The notes: generated from the sequence alone by a model not told the origin. A stretch of 64,000 bases of DNA from AA29 sp041481445 (GCA_041481445.1 JBGPBV010000011.1:16356-80355), one strand, 5' to 3'; numbered from the stretch's first letter, positions 16,530 to 25,981 are shown. Made by a program: numbers and translations.

Positions 16530-18899
16530 GTGAGGATCGCCCCCCTCGACCGCAAGCTGCTGCGCGACCTGTGGGAGATGAAGGGCCAGGCGGTGGCCAT
16601 CGCGGCGGTGGTGGCGGCGGGCGTGGCCGTGTTCGTCATGTACCACTCCAACTTCGACTCGCTGCGGCGGACGCAGGCCGCGTACTACGAGCGGCAGCGG
16701 TTCGCGGACGTCTTCGCCTCCCTCAAGCGCGCGCCGAACCGGCTGGAGGAGCGGCTGCGCGAGATCCCGGGGGTGGCCCGCGTGGAGACGCGCGTGGTCG
16801 CGGAGGTCACCCTGGACGTGCCCGACTACCCGGAGCCCGTGCGCGGCCGGCTCGTCTCCATACCCGCCACCGGACGGCCGGAGCTCGACGACCTGTTCCT
16901 GCGCAGCGGGCGGTGGATCGAGCCCGGCCGGGCGGACGAGGTGCTGCTCAGCGAGGGCTTCGCGGATGCGCACCGCCTGCGGCCCGGCGACCGCCTGGCC
17001 GCCCTCATCAACGGCCACCGCCGGTGGCTGCGGGTGGCCGGCATCGCGCTGTCGCCGGAGTACGTCTACGTGCTCCCGCCGGGGGAGATGATCCCGGACG
17101 ACCGGCGGCTCGGCATCCTCTGGATGGAGCGGCGGGCGCTGGGAAGCGCCTTCGACATGGAAGGGGGCTTCAACGACGTCGCGCTCTCCCTGATGCCGGG
17201 GGCGTCGCCGGAGGGCGTGATCTCCGCTCTCGACCGCCTGCTCCAGCCCTACGGCGGCCTGGGCGCGATCCCGCGCGCCCTGCAGATCTCGAATTGGACG
17301 CTCGACAACGAGCTCAAGCAGCTCCAGAGCTTCGGGGTGATCGTGCCCGCCATCTTCCTCGGCGTGGCCACGTTCCTGCTCAACGTGGCCATGACGCGCG
17401 CGCTCGCGATCCAGCGGTCGCAGATCGCCGCCCTCAAGGCGCTCGGCTACACCAATGGCGAGATCGGCTGGCACTACGTCAAGTGGTCGCTCGCCATCGG
17501 GTCCCTGGGCGGCCTGCTGGGCATGGGCGCCGGCGCCTGGATGGGGGCGGGCATGATCGGCATCTACAACGAGTACTTCCGTTTCCCCGTCCTCCTCTAC
17601 CGCCTCTCCGGCGGCATCGCCCTGGCCGGAGTCGCGGTCAGCCTGGGGGCGTCCGCGCTGGGGGCGGTCTTCGCGGTGCGGCGCGCCATCGCCATCCCCC
17701 CCGCGGAGGCGATGCGGCCCGAGCCCCCCGCGCGCTACCGCCCGAGCCTGGTCGAGCGCACCGCCCTCACGCGCGCGCTCTCCCACGCCACGCGCATGGT
17801 CCTCCGCAACGTCGAGCGCCAGCCCGTGCGCTCGGCCACCACCGTGACCGGGATCGCCTTCGCGGTGGGGATCCTCTTCTTCGCCTTCGTCTTCCTGGAC
17901 GTCATGACCCTGCTCGGCGACATCCAGTTCTCGCTCGTGTCGCGCCAGGACGTGACGGTGAGCTTCGCGGAGCCGGCCTCCGCCGGCGCCCTGTTCGAGC
18001 TGGGCCGGCTGCCCGGCGTGCTCTACGCGGAGCCGATGCGGGTCGTCCCCGCCCGGATCCGTTTCGGCCACCGCTCGCGCCGGATCCCCGTGACCGGGCA
18101 GCCGGCCGCGCCCGAGCTGAGCCGCATCGTCGACGTCTCCCGCCGGCCGGTGGAGCTGCCCCCGGACGGCCTCGTGATGTCGAAGATGCTCGGCGACATC
18201 CTCGGCGCCCGGGCCGGCGACGTGGTCACGCTGGAGGTGCTGGAGGGGGAGCGGCCCGTGCGCGAGGTCCCGGTGGCGCGGCTCGTGGACGACTACATGG
18301 GGCTCACCGCCTGGATGGAGATCGGCGCCCTTCATCGCCTGCTGAGGGAGGGCGGCACCCTGTCCGCCGCCTCCCTGCTCGTCGACAAGCCGGCCCTGCC
18401 CACCCTCTACGGGCGGCTGAAGACGACTCCGCGCGTGGCGGGGGTGACCATCACCAGCGCGGCCCGGGAGAGCTTCCGGAAGATCATGGCCCAGAACTTC
18501 GAGCTGATCACCGTGTTCAACGTCGGCTTCGCCGTGATCATCGCCTTCGGCGTCGTGTACAACGCGGCGCGCATCTCGCTGTCCGAGCGCAGCCGCGAGC
18601 TGGCCAGCCTGCGCGTCCTGGGCTTCACGATCGGGGAGATCTCGCTCATCCTGCTCGGCGAGCTGGCCCTGCTGACCGTCCTCGCCCTGCCCCTGGGGCT
18701 GCTCATCGGCTGGGGCCTGGCCCGCTGGGCCCTCACCGCGCTGGAGAACGAGCTCTACCGGATCCCGCTCGTCGTCACGCCCCAGAGCGGCGCCTGGTCC
18801 GCCCTGACCGTCATCCTCGCCTCCGCGGTGTCCGGCCTCGTCGTCCGCCGCAAGCTCGACCGCCTCGACCTCGTGGCGGTGCTCAAGACGAGGGAGTGA
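16530..18899 (+). CDS. ABC transporter permease with two FtsX domains
   Basis: 789 aa. A transmembrane helix near residues 17-40 is followed by a large periplasmic domain, then an FtsX block (residues about 270-385, containing ALAIQRSQIAALKALGYTN), a linker ending in AEAMRPEPP, a fourth helix (GIAFAVGILFFAFVFLDVM), a second periplasmic domain and a C-terminal FtsX block with SERSRELASLRVLGFT. This duplicated layout is typical of DevC/YbbP-like permeases, which work by mechanotransmission rather than forming a cytoplasm-to-periplasm channel. It starts with GTG between the ATPase and adaptor genes. Confidence 0.9.
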   Translation: MRIAPLDRKLLRDLWEMKGQAVAIAAVVAAGVAVFVMYHSNFDSLRRTQAAYYERQRFADVFASLKRAPNRLEERLREIPGVARVETRVVAEVTLDVPDYPEPVRGRLVSIPATGRPELDDLFLRSGRWIEPGRADEVLLSEGFADAHRLRPGDRLAALINGHRRWLRVAGIALSPEYVYVLPPGEMIPDDRRLGILWMERRALGSAFDMEGGFNDVALSLMPGASPEGVISALDRLLQPYGGLGAIPRALQISNWTLDNELKQLQSFGVIVPAIFLGVATFLLNVAMTRALAIQRSQIAALKALGYTNGEIGWHYVKWSLAIGSLGGLLGMGAGAWMGAGMIGIYNEYFRFPVLLYRLSGGIALAGVAVSLGASALGAVFAVRRAIAIPPAEAMRPEPPARYRPSLVERTALTRALSHATRMVLRNVERQPVRSATTVTGIAFAVGILFFAFVFLDVMTLLGDIQFSLVSRQDVTVSFAEPASAGALFELGRLPGVLYAEPMRVVPARIRFGHRSRRIPVTGQPAAPELSRIVDVSRRPVELPPDGLVMSKMLGDILGARAGDVVTLEVLEGERPVREVPVARLVDDYMGLTAWMEIGALHRLLREGGTLSAASLLVDKPALPTLYGRLKTTPRVAGVTITSAARESFRKIMAQNFELITVFNVGFAVIIAFGVVYNAARISLSERSRELASLRVLGFTIGEISLILLGELALLTVLALPLGLLIGWGLARWALTALENELYRIPLVVTPQSGAWSALTVILASAVSGLVVRRKLDRLDLVAVLKTRE

Positions 18900-18903
18900 G
18901 ACG

Positions 18904-20094
18904 GTGAGCCGCCACCTCCGCAACCCGAGACTGCTGGGCGCCCTGGGCCTGGTCGCGGCCCTGCTCGCGGTGGCCCTGTGGCCCCGGGCCATCGAGTCGG
19001 ACGTGGCCACCGTCCAGAAGGGCCCGTTGCGCGTCACCGTGGACGAGGAGGGCGAGACGCGCGTGCACGAGCGGTTCGTGGTCTCCGCGCCCGTGGCCGG
19101 GCGCGTCCTGCGCATCGAGCTGGAGCCGGGGGACGCGGTCGCGCGCGGCGCCGCCGTGGCCTCCTTCCTCCCCGTCGATCCCGTCCTGCTCGACGCGCGC
19201 GCCGCCGCGGAGGCGCGGGCGGGGGCGGGCGCCGCCGTGGCCAGCGTGGGCCGAGCGCGGGCGGAGCGCGAGCGGGCCCAGGCCGCCCTGGCCCTCGCCC
19301 GGTCGGACCTGGAGCGGACGCGCGCGCTGGCCGGCCAGCGGATCGTGTCCTCCGAGGCGCTCGAGGAGAAGGAGACGGCCTTCCGCGCCGCGGAGGAGGC
19401 CCTGCGCGCGGCGGAGTTCGGGGTGACCACCGCCGAGCACGAGCGCGAGATGGCCGAGGCCCGCGCCGCCCCGCCGTCCGCGGCCGGCGGCCGCGCGATC
19501 CCGATCCGCTCGCCCATCGACGGCGTCGTGCTCAAGCGCCTGCGGGAGAGCGAGTCGGTCCTGGGGGCGGGGGAGCCGCTCCTGGAGCTGGGGGACCCGC
19601 GCGAGCTCGAGATCGTCTCCGACCTGCTTTCCACCGACGCCGTCAAGGTCCGCCCCGGCAACCCCGTGCTGATCGAGCAATGGGGCGGCGACCGGACCCT
19701 CCGCGGCAAGGTGCGCCGCGTCGAGCCCTCCGGGTTCATGAAGGTTTCCGCCCTCGGAGTCGAGGAGCAGCGCGTCAACGTGATCGTGGACCTCGAGGAC
19801 CCCCTCGAGGCCTGGAAGGCGCTCGGGGACGGCTACCGGGTCGAGGTGCGCATCGTGATCTGGGAGGCGCCCGACGTGGTCAAGGTCCCCACCACGAGCC
19901 TGTTCCGGCGTGGCGAGGAGTGGGCCGTCTTCGTGGTGGAGGGCGGCCGCGCCCGCCTCCGGCCGGTCACGATCGGCCGCCGCAACGGCCTGGAGGCGGA
20001 GGTGACGTCCGGGGTGGCGGCGGGCGCGCGCGTCATCGTGCACCCGAGCGACCGCGTCCAGGACGGCGTGCGCGTCGACGCCCGCGCGTCGTGA
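18904..20094 (+). CDS. HlyD-family periplasmic adaptor (membrane fusion protein)
   Basis: 396 aa. It begins with one membrane anchor (residues about 10-27), then a split lipoyl/barrel-sandwich domain (FVVSAPVAGRVLRIELEPGD and PIRSPIDGVVLKRL) interrupted by a long Ala/Glu/Arg-rich coiled-coil hairpin (residues about 90-200), and a beta-barrel plus membrane-proximal domain to the end. It links the ABC permease to an outer-membrane channel, which is not encoded here. The GTG start follows the permease stop by 4 bases. Confidence 0.9.
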   Translation: MSRHLRNPRLLGALGLVAALLAVALWPRAIESDVATVQKGPLRVTVDEEGETRVHERFVVSAPVAGRVLRIELEPGDAVARGAAVASFLPVDPVLLDARAAAEARAGAGAAVASVGRARAERERAQAALALARSDLERTRALAGQRIVSSEALEEKETAFRAAEEALRAAEFGVTTAEHEREMAEARAAPPSAAGGRAIPIRSPIDGVVLKRLRESESVLGAGEPLLELGDPRELEIVSDLLSTDAVKVRPGNPVLIEQWGGDRTLRGKVRRVEPSGFMKVSALGVEEQRVNVIVDLEDPLEAWKALGDGYRVEVRIVIWEAPDVVKVPTTSLFRRGEEWAVFVVEGGRARLRPVTIGRRNGLEAEVTSGVAAGARVIVHPSDRVQDGVRVDARAS

Positions 20095-20144
20095 AGGGCG
20101 CGGGTGGATAATCGCTCCCGGGTCTTCTTCCGCGAGGTGACGCC

Positions 20145-21419
20145 GTGACCACGGTCGGACGCGGGCTCGCCGACGGGTACCTCCCGCCCGAGGAGATCGC
20201 GCGCGTGGCCGCGGAGGGGCTCGCCCGTCTTCCCCTGGACGGCCGGCGGGTCATCGTCCTCATCCCCGACGGGACGCGGACGATGCCGATGCCCCTGATG
20301 TTCGACGTCCTGGAGCGCGCGCTGGGGCCGAGGGTGGCCGCGCTCGACTACCTGGTCGCGCTCGGCACCCACATGCCGATGGACGACGAGCACCTGGGCC
20401 GGCTGGTGGGGCGCCCGGTGGCGGACGGCCGGGCCGGCGGCCGCCGGATCTTCAACCACCGCTGGGACGACCCCTCGACGTTCGTGGAGCTGGGGACGAT
20501 CCCGGCCGCGGAGATCGCCGCCCTCACGGGCGGACGCCTGAAGGAGGCCGTGCCCGTCTCCCTCAACCGGCTCGTCGTCGAGTACGACCACGTGCTCGTC
20601 TGCGGGCCCGTCTTCCCGCACGAGGTGGTGGGCTTCTCCGGCGGGACCAAGTACCTCTTCCCGGGGATCGCCGCCCCCGCCATCATCCACTTCACGCACT
20701 GGCTCGGCGCGCTCATCAGCAGCTACGAGGTGATCGGGACGGCGGAGACGCCGGTGCGCGCGGTGATCGACCGCGCCGCCTCCCTCCTCCACACGCCCGT
20801 CTCCCTCCTCGCCCTGGTGGTGACGCACGAGGGCGTGGCCGGCCTCTTCTGCGGCGACACCCACGAGGCCTGGCGGCAGGCGGCGGCCCTGTCCGCGCGG
20901 CGCCACATCGTCTGGCTCGACGAGCCCGTCGACCGCGTGCTCGCGGTCATGCCCCGGATGTACGACGACCTGTGGACGGCGGCCAAGGGCATGTACAAGA
21001 CGGAGCCGGCGGTGGCGGACGGGGGCGAGGTCGTGATCTACGCGCCCCACGTGCCCGAGGTCAGCTACGTGCACGGCCGGCTCATCGACGAGGTCGGTTA
21101 CCACTGTCGCGACTACTTCCTCGCGCAGTGGGACCGCTTCCGCGGCTACCCGGGGGGCATCCTGGCCCACTCCACGCACGTGAAGGGGCTGGGCACCTAC
21201 GACGCGGGGCGGGCGGTGGAGACGCCGCGCATCCGCGTCACCCTCGCCACCGGCATCCCGCGCGAGCGCTGCCTTCGGATCAACCTCGGCTACCAGGACC
21301 CGGCGCGCGTGGACGCCGCGGCCTGGGCGGAGGCCGCGGGCGGGCGGGCCATGGTGGTCCCCCAGGCCGGGGAGATGCTGTACCGCGTGGGCCGGCCGCC
21401 GGTGGACTCCCTGCCATGA
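20145..21419 (+). CDS. LarA-family protein (lactate racemase domain, DUF2088)
   Basis: 424 aa, standard length. It has the N-terminal DUF2088 motifs VLIPDGTRTMPMP and ALGTHMPM, followed by HEVVGFSGGTKYLFPG, where the Lys corresponds to the residue that carries the nickel-pincer cofactor in characterised LarA. LarA enzymes interconvert alpha-hydroxy acid stereoisomers. No larB, larC or larE (cofactor synthesis) is nearby, and family members act on several substrates, so lactate is not assured. GAGG precedes the GTG, and a GATAAT box at 20107-20112 suggests its own promoter. The stop touches the antitoxin reading frame. Confidence 0.85.
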   Translation: MTTVGRGLADGYLPPEEIARVAAEGLARLPLDGRRVIVLIPDGTRTMPMPLMFDVLERALGPRVAALDYLVALGTHMPMDDEHLGRLVGRPVADGRAGGRRIFNHRWDDPSTFVELGTIPAAEIAALTGGRLKEAVPVSLNRLVVEYDHVLVCGPVFPHEVVGFSGGTKYLFPGIAAPAIIHFTHWLGALISSYEVIGTAETPVRAVIDRAASLLHTPVSLLALVVTHEGVAGLFCGDTHEAWRQAAALSARRHIVWLDEPVDRVLAVMPRMYDDLWTAAKGMYKTEPAVADGGEVVIYAPHVPEVSYVHGRLIDEVGYHCRDYFLAQWDRFRGYPGGILAHSTHVKGLGTYDAGRAVETPRIRVTLATGIPRERCLRINLGYQDPARVDAAAWAEAAGGRAMVVPQAGEMLYRVGRPPVDSLP

Positions 21420-21439
21420 TTCGTGGCAACATTCGCACC

Positions 21440-21700
21440 ATGAAGACCACCATGGATAGGGCGGGCCGGCTGGTGCTGCCCAAGGCCATCCGACGGGAGG
21501 CGAGGATCGAGGCGGGGGCGCAGCTGGAGGTCCGGGTCCGGGACGGCCGCATCGAGATCGAGCCGGCCCCCTTGGAGGTCACGATCGTCAAGCGGGGTGG
21601 CCTCACGGTGGCCGTGCCGCGGTCGCCGGTGCCTCCAATGACGGCGGCGGTCGTCGCGGAGACGCTCGACTCCGTCCGACGCCGCGGCTCCCGCGATTGA
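21440..21700 (+). CDS. vapB: AbrB/MazE-type antitoxin (VapB)
   Basis: 86 aa. The N-terminal swapped-hairpin DNA-binding motif is clear (TTMDRAGRLVLPKAIRREA, then GAQLEVRVRDGRIEIEP). The C-terminal tail should bind and block the toxin. Such antitoxins usually repress their own operon. The ATG at 21440 gives the family-like N-terminus, but an in-frame ATG at 21416 makes an ATGA overlap with the LarA stop and could be used instead. The stop overlaps the toxin start (TTGA). Confidence 0.85.
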   Translation: MKTTMDRAGRLVLPKAIRREARIEAGAQLEVRVRDGRIEIEPAPLEVTIVKRGGLTVAVPRSPVPPMTAAVVAETLDSVRRRGSRD

Positions 21701-22137
21701 GCCGTTACCTCCTCGACACCAACTGCCTCGTGGCCGCCGTCTGCTCCTGGCACGAGCATCACGAGGCGACGCGAAAGGAGCTGGAGCGGCGACAGGCGGC
21801 GGGGGACGTGGCGGTGTTGGCCGCGCATTCGCTGGCCGAGGCGTACTCCGTGCTCACCCGGCTGCCCGAGCCATACCGATTGCGGCCGGAAGCGGCCCTC
21901 CCCCTGCTCGAGGCGAACTGGTCGAAAGCCCCCCTGGTCGCGCTGGCCTCGTCCGCGTATTGGCGCGTTCTCCGCCGATGCCGTGACGCCGGCATCCGCG
22001 GCGGAGCGGTGTACGACGCGCTGATCGCCGCCGTCGCGCAGAAGGCGCGTGTCACGACCGTGCTCACCTGGGACACGGACGGCTTCGAGCGGTTCCTCGA
22101 GGACGTGCCCGCGGTCCGGACGCCCCTCAGCCGATAG
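21697..22137 (+). CDS. vapC: PIN-domain toxin (VapC)
   Basis: 146 aa. PIN fold with acidic active-site residues: D in YLLDTNCLVAAV, E in HSLAEAYSVLTRLP, D in VYDALIAAVA and D in LTWDTDGF. VapC toxins are Mg-dependent ribonucleases that cleave tRNA or rRNA and are neutralised by the VapB encoded immediately upstream. The start is TTG within a TTGA overlap, which keeps toxin synthesis coupled to antitoxin synthesis. The 3' end overlaps the convergent protease gene by 11 bases. Confidence 0.88.
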   Translation: MSRYLLDTNCLVAAVCSWHEHHEATRKELERRQAAGDVAVLAAHSLAEAYSVLTRLPEPYRLRPEAALPLLEANWSKAPLVALASSAYWRVLRRCRDAGIRGGAVYDALIAAVAQKARVTTVLTWDTDGFERFLEDVPAVRTPLSR

Positions 22138-24643
22138 GCGGTCCCGGCGGCGGCGTGGGGACGGGCGCCGGCTCGCCCGTGCGGCCGGGGCGGTCGAGGA
22201 AGCGCGCGATCGCGTCCACCGTGGACCGCCGGTCGGCGCCTTCCGCGTCGCGGCCCGGCGCCGCGCGCAGGCGCTGGGCGAGGTCGCGCAGGGCGGCCTC
22301 GTAGCCCGCGCGCACGGCGGCGTCGGAGGCGCGGTCGCCCGCGACCTCCATCAGCCGGGACACCGCGACGTCGCGCACGGCCCGGCGGATGGCCGCCCGC
22401 GAGCCCTCTTCCGGCGCCGCCGCCGACAGGCGATCCACGAGCGCCTTCGTGACTTCCGCGAGCGACGGGTTCCGCGCGTCCTCGGCGTGGAAACGGTCGA
22501 GGCGGGCCGCCCGCGCGGGGTGAAGCAGGGCGCCGAGGGTGACGGCGGCGGAGGCGCGCACGGCGGCGATGGGATCGAAGACGGGCGCGGTCGCGCGCTC
22601 GAAGCGCTCCGCGGTGCCCGAGCCGTAGTGGGCGGCGGGAGGCGGGATGAGGTCCAGGATCCGCTGGGGCACGGCCAGGAAATCCGGCTCCAGCGTGGCC
22701 AGGGCCAGCCGCAGCGCCTCGCGCTGCCGCTCGGGGGCGACGATGCGCCGCACCGTCTCCGGCACCACCGTGCCCGCCGCCGGTCCCTTGGCCTCGCGCA
22801 CCGCGTAGGTGAAGAAGACGCCGCCGAGCGACTTGAGCGCGGCCTCGAGCTGGTACCGGTGGTGGAGGTAGAGGGGCAGCAGGAGGGGCTCCAGCTCGGA
22901 CAGCGGCTGGCCGGGGCGCAGGCTCGAGAGGCCGAAGTGCTCGAGGGCGATCCGCCGCACTTCCATCTCGTGGCGCAGCGACTCGATGGGGTCCGCCCCG
23001 TTGTCCCACACCGCGCCCAGCGGGTGGGCGGTGCCGGGATCGCGCGAGTGCTCGTCGGAGACGAACAGCATCCCCGCCTTCACGCCCTCGGCCACGATCC
23101 CGGCCAGCGCCGCCTCTTCATCCGTGCCCGGCGGGAGCTGCGAGTAGCCGTAGCGGATGGAGAAGGCGTCGAAGGGGCCGATCCCGCGGCCGTAGGCGTC
23201 GGAGAGGTCGAGGCGGCCGTCGCGGATCGAGACCTGCGGCGCCGGGTAGTCCATCACCGAGGCCCGGCCGTACGTGCTCGCCGCGAAGTTGTGGTCGAGG
23301 CCGAGGGTGTGGCCGACCTCGTGGGCAGCGAGCTGGCGGATGCGGGCCAGCGCCATCCCGGTAGGCGAGACCGAAGGGTCGAGCGTGGCCAGGATCTCCG
23401 GGTTCGGCCCCTCGTAGGGCGGGATGAGCCCGGAGGCGATCGTCACGTCCTGGCGGATGCGGAGCGAGCCGAGGGAGACGTTGCCCTTGAGGATCTCGCC
23501 CGTGCGGGGGTCGATGACGGCCTCGCCGTAGGACCAGCCGCGGGTCGAGCGATGGACCCAGTTCACGACGTTGTAGCGGATGTCCATGGGGTCGGCGTCC
23601 TCGGGCAGGACGCGGACCTCGTACGCGTTGTGGAACCCGGCCTTCTCGAAGGCCTCCTTCCACCAGGAGGCGCCCTCCACCAGCGCGCTGCGGATGGGCT
23701 CGGGGGCCGCGTTGTCGACGTAATAGACGATGGGCTGCACCGCCTCCGACACCGCCGCCGAGGGGTCCCTCTTCTCCAGGCGATGCCGGGCGATGAAGCG
23801 CTTCTCCAGCGGGCCCGCGAACGGGCTCGCGTAGTCGTACACCTCGATGCCGAAGAATCCGGCGCGAGGGTCGAGCCGGCGCGGCACATAGCCCGGCGGC
23901 GGGAGCTGGACGAACGAGTGGTGCTCGCGCACGGTCAGGCTGTCCGGCACCGGCGTCACCGAGGAGACGAGCGCGCCCGGCCGTTCCCGCGTCACCAGCG
24001 TGATGGTGGCTTCGACCTCGGTGTTCCGGGGAAAGGCCTTGGTGCGGGGCAGGAACAGCGCGCTGCGGGCGCCGTCGACGCTGTAGCTGCCCTGCTGGGC
24101 GTCGCGCAGGCGCGCGGCCACGCCGTGGGCGTCGCGCAGGAAGAAGTCGGTGGCGTCGACGAGCACGCGCCCGCCGCTGTCCGCCTCGACCTTGAACGAC
24201 CACAAGACGGAGGAGGCGAAGCTCTCCTCGACCGCCTTGCGCTCGGACGCGCTGCCTCCCAGGGCGCGGAAATGGAGGTTGGGCTGGACGAGCAGGACCT
24301 TGGGTCCCACGCGGTCGAAGCGCACCAGGTGCGTATCCCCGAGCTGGTTGCGGTCGAGTCCGATGGGATTGGACCCGACGCCCGCGGAGAGCGAGACCTG
24401 GTAGATCATCTCCTCGCCCATACGGGGGATCTCGAGGAAGAGCTTGCCCTCCTTGGCGTCCCAGTGGAGCGGCAGGAAGCCGTCCTGGTTCTCGAGCCTT
24501 GCCGTGCGCGTGGCCAGGGCGTCGGCGGGTGAGGGTGCCGGGCTGGGGCTGGGGGCGGCCGTGGCCGGCGTCCCCGCGCGGGGGGTCGAGGTGGTCGCAC
24601 ATCCGGTGAGCGCGATCAGCAGGAGGAAGGAGGGCAGGCGCAT
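22127..24643 (-). CDS. Zinc-dependent metalloprotease lipoprotein (DUF5117/DUF4953-type)
   Basis: 838 aa. The lipobox LTGC with Cys15 marks a lipoprotein, followed by a Pro/Ala linker. The middle holds an extended zincin motif HEVGHTLGLDH (from about residue 441), with the N-terminal part resembling DUF5117 and the C-terminal part resembling DUF4953 (GVFFTYAV, then a helical tail). Homologues are common in Bacteroidota and Acidobacteriota as large surface or periplasmic proteases of unknown substrate. The extreme C-terminus is Pro-rich. It stands alone and ends convergently with vapC. Confidence 0.88.
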   Translation of the reverse strand: MRLPSFLLLIALTGCATTSTPRAGTPATAAPSPSPAPSPADALATRTARLENQDGFLPLHWDAKEGKLFLEIPRMGEEMIYQVSLSAGVGSNPIGLDRNQLGDTHLVRFDRVGPKVLLVQPNLHFRALGGSASERKAVEESFASSVLWSFKVEADSGGRVLVDATDFFLRDAHGVAARLRDAQQGSYSVDGARSALFLPRTKAFPRNTEVEATITLVTRERPGALVSSVTPVPDSLTVREHHSFVQLPPPGYVPRRLDPRAGFFGIEVYDYASPFAGPLEKRFIARHRLEKRDPSAAVSEAVQPIVYYVDNAAPEPIRSALVEGASWWKEAFEKAGFHNAYEVRVLPEDADPMDIRYNVVNWVHRSTRGWSYGEAVIDPRTGEILKGNVSLGSLRIRQDVTIASGLIPPYEGPNPEILATLDPSVSPTGMALARIRQLAAHEVGHTLGLDHNFAASTYGRASVMDYPAPQVSIRDGRLDLSDAYGRGIGPFDAFSIRYGYSQLPPGTDEEAALAGIVAEGVKAGMLFVSDEHSRDPGTAHPLGAVWDNGADPIESLRHEMEVRRIALEHFGLSSLRPGQPLSELEPLLLPLYLHHRYQLEAALKSLGGVFFTYAVREAKGPAAGTVVPETVRRIVAPERQREALRLALATLEPDFLAVPQRILDLIPPPAAHYGSGTAERFERATAPVFDPIAAVRASAAVTLGALLHPARAARLDRFHAEDARNPSLAEVTKALVDRLSAAAPEEGSRAAIRRAVRDVAVSRLMEVAGDRASDAAVRAGYEAALRDLAQRLRAAPGRDAEGADRRSTVDAIARFLDRPGRTGEPAPVPTPPPGPPIG

Positions 24644-24792
24644 GGCGCGGAAGTCTACCGGAAAGGACGCCGTCGACCGCGCCTACCTCGAGAAGTACCG
24701 GACCCCGAGCGCGATCAAGTTCGCGCGCGACCTCGGTCGCGAAGGGTCGCGGGCCACGACGACGGAACTGGTCCTGGGGCCGAGCCGCCGAC

Positions 24793-25365
24793 TTAGTGGA
24801 AGTTGATTCCGAACGAGTCGCACCGCACCCCGTTCGCTTCGGCGTACATCGACTGGTAGTGCGGTCCCTTGGCCGTGATCGCCGGGTTCCAGGCGCTGTT
24901 GCCGGAGCGCTCGATCATGCCGGGGTTGCTGAAGACCCAGTTCGGCTCGGTGCGGTACGTGTGGTCGTTGCCGGCGTCCTTGGTGGTGGCGTCGAGGTGA
25001 ACGCGGCAGCCGACCTGCGCCGAGGTCGCGCCCTTGCTGCCCGGCACGATCTCGCCGTTGCACTCGACGAAGTACACGCTGCAGGCCACGCGGGCCACGG
25101 GATTGCGATTCTGCTCGCCCGAGTTGGGCTCGGGGGTCGGCGTCGCGCCGGGCGCGGGCGTGGGCGAGGTGCGCGGGGCCGGCGAGGCCACCGGCGTCGA
25201 GGGGACGGGGGTCGGGGTCGGCACCGGAACCTGCACGATGATGGTCGGCGTTCCCCCGGCCACGCCGGTAACGGCTGAAGGCCGGCTCGGCAGCTCTTCG
25301 GTAATCGTGTGGCACGCCATGGGTAAGGCTCCCAGGACGGCCAAGGTCAGGAGGACCCGTCGCAT
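24793..25365 (-). CDS. Short exported protein with Pro/Thr linker, unknown
   Basis: 190 aa. Signal peptide with a possible but non-canonical lipobox (LPMAC), then a repetitive Pro/Thr/Val/Ala linker (residues about 42-80) and a small C-terminal domain with four cysteines (VACSVYFVECNGE, QVGCRVHLDATTK, GVRCDSFGINFH), likely two disulfides. No family recognised. The layout suggests a surface-tethered small domain. A GGGGGTG precedes the ATG, and the palindrome at 25402-25420 lies 37 bases upstream. Confidence 0.75.
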   Translation of the reverse strand: MRRVLLTLAVLGALPMACHTITEELPSRPSAVTGVAGGTPTIIVQVPVPTPTPVPSTPVASPAPRTSPTPAPGATPTPEPNSGEQNRNPVARVACSVYFVECNGEIVPGSKGATSAQVGCRVHLDATTKDAGNDHTYRTEPNWVFSNPGMIERSGNSAWNPAITAKGPHYQSMYAEANGVRCDSFGINFH

Positions 25366-25401
25366 CCGCACCCCCAAGGAAGCTAGAAACTAGATGAGAT
25401 A

Positions 25402-25420
25402 GTGCCATGGATCATGGCAC
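25402..25420. promoter_or_regulatory. Palindrome upstream of exported protein gene
   Basis: Hyphenated perfect palindrome, gtgccat at 25402-25408 and atggcac at 25414-25420, spacer of 5. It lies in an unusually AT-rich 130-base gap, with a second small dyad ctag-aaa-ctag at about 25383-25393 next to it. The position upstream of the exported-protein gene fits an operator; a hairpin in the 3' region of the ExbD transcript is the alternative. Confidence 0.4.
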
Positions 25421-25509
25421 CAAATCAAGATATTTCTGCGATCATTTTGGGTGTGCCGTCTGCCCCTCGGCGACTCCGGATGGCGACTCGTTCTGGAACG
25501 ACTCGGCGC

Positions 25510-25926
25510 TCAGCCGCCCACGCGCGGGCGCGTCGCGAGGCCGATCTCGGCGACCCCGGCCCGCCGGCAGGCCTCGAGGACGCGGGCGACTGTCGCGTAG
25601 TCCGCGTCCCGGTCCGCCTGCACGACGATGGGGACGGGTCCCCTCGACGTGTCCACGCGCGCCCGCACGTAGGCGTCGAGGGCGTCCAGGTTCGGCATGG
25701 CGTCCGTTCCCACGGAGACGCCGCCCGTCGCGGTGACCACCACGACGAGCGGATCTTCCGGGTGCGCGCGGGCGTTCCGCGCGTCCGGGAGCGGGACCGG
25801 TGGCGTCCTCATCGCCGGCACCGCGATCATGAAGATGATGAGCAGCACGATCATGATGTCGGCCATCGGGGTGACGTTGATGTCCGCGCTGAGGCCTGAT
25901 CGCTTGACGCTCGTGCGCATCGCCAT
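25510..25926 (-). CDS. TolR/ExbD-family protein
   Basis: 138 aa. One N-terminal helix (ADIMIVLLIIFMIAVPAM) preceded by the family motif SADINVTPMAD; the Asp within this segment is the proton-pathway residue of ExbD/TolR. The periplasmic domain ends with VVQADRDADYATVARVLEACR, typical of the family. These proteins work with a TolQ/ExbB channel and a TonB or TolA partner, and none of those is encoded nearby, so this is an orphan copy. The gene follows the helical repeat protein by 55 bases on the same strand. Confidence 0.88.
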   Translation of the reverse strand: MAMRTSVKRSGLSADINVTPMADIMIVLLIIFMIAVPAMRTPPVPLPDARNARAHPEDPLVVVVTATGGVSVGTDAMPNLDALDAYVRARVDTSRGPVPIVVQADRDADYATVARVLEACRRAGVAEIGLATRPRVGG

Positions 25927-25981
25927 GCCGGTTTCGACACCGGGACCGGGCCCGGGGTTCCGGCGGCGAGCGCGTCTCCCG

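Noticed and set aside
24642..24806. Plus-strand frame of 54 codons (MARKSTGKDAVDRAYLEKY and on)
   Set aside because: It begins within the start codon region of the protease gene on the other strand, has no ribosome site and overlaps the end of the next gene. Composition is plausible, so a remnant of a lost gene cannot be excluded.
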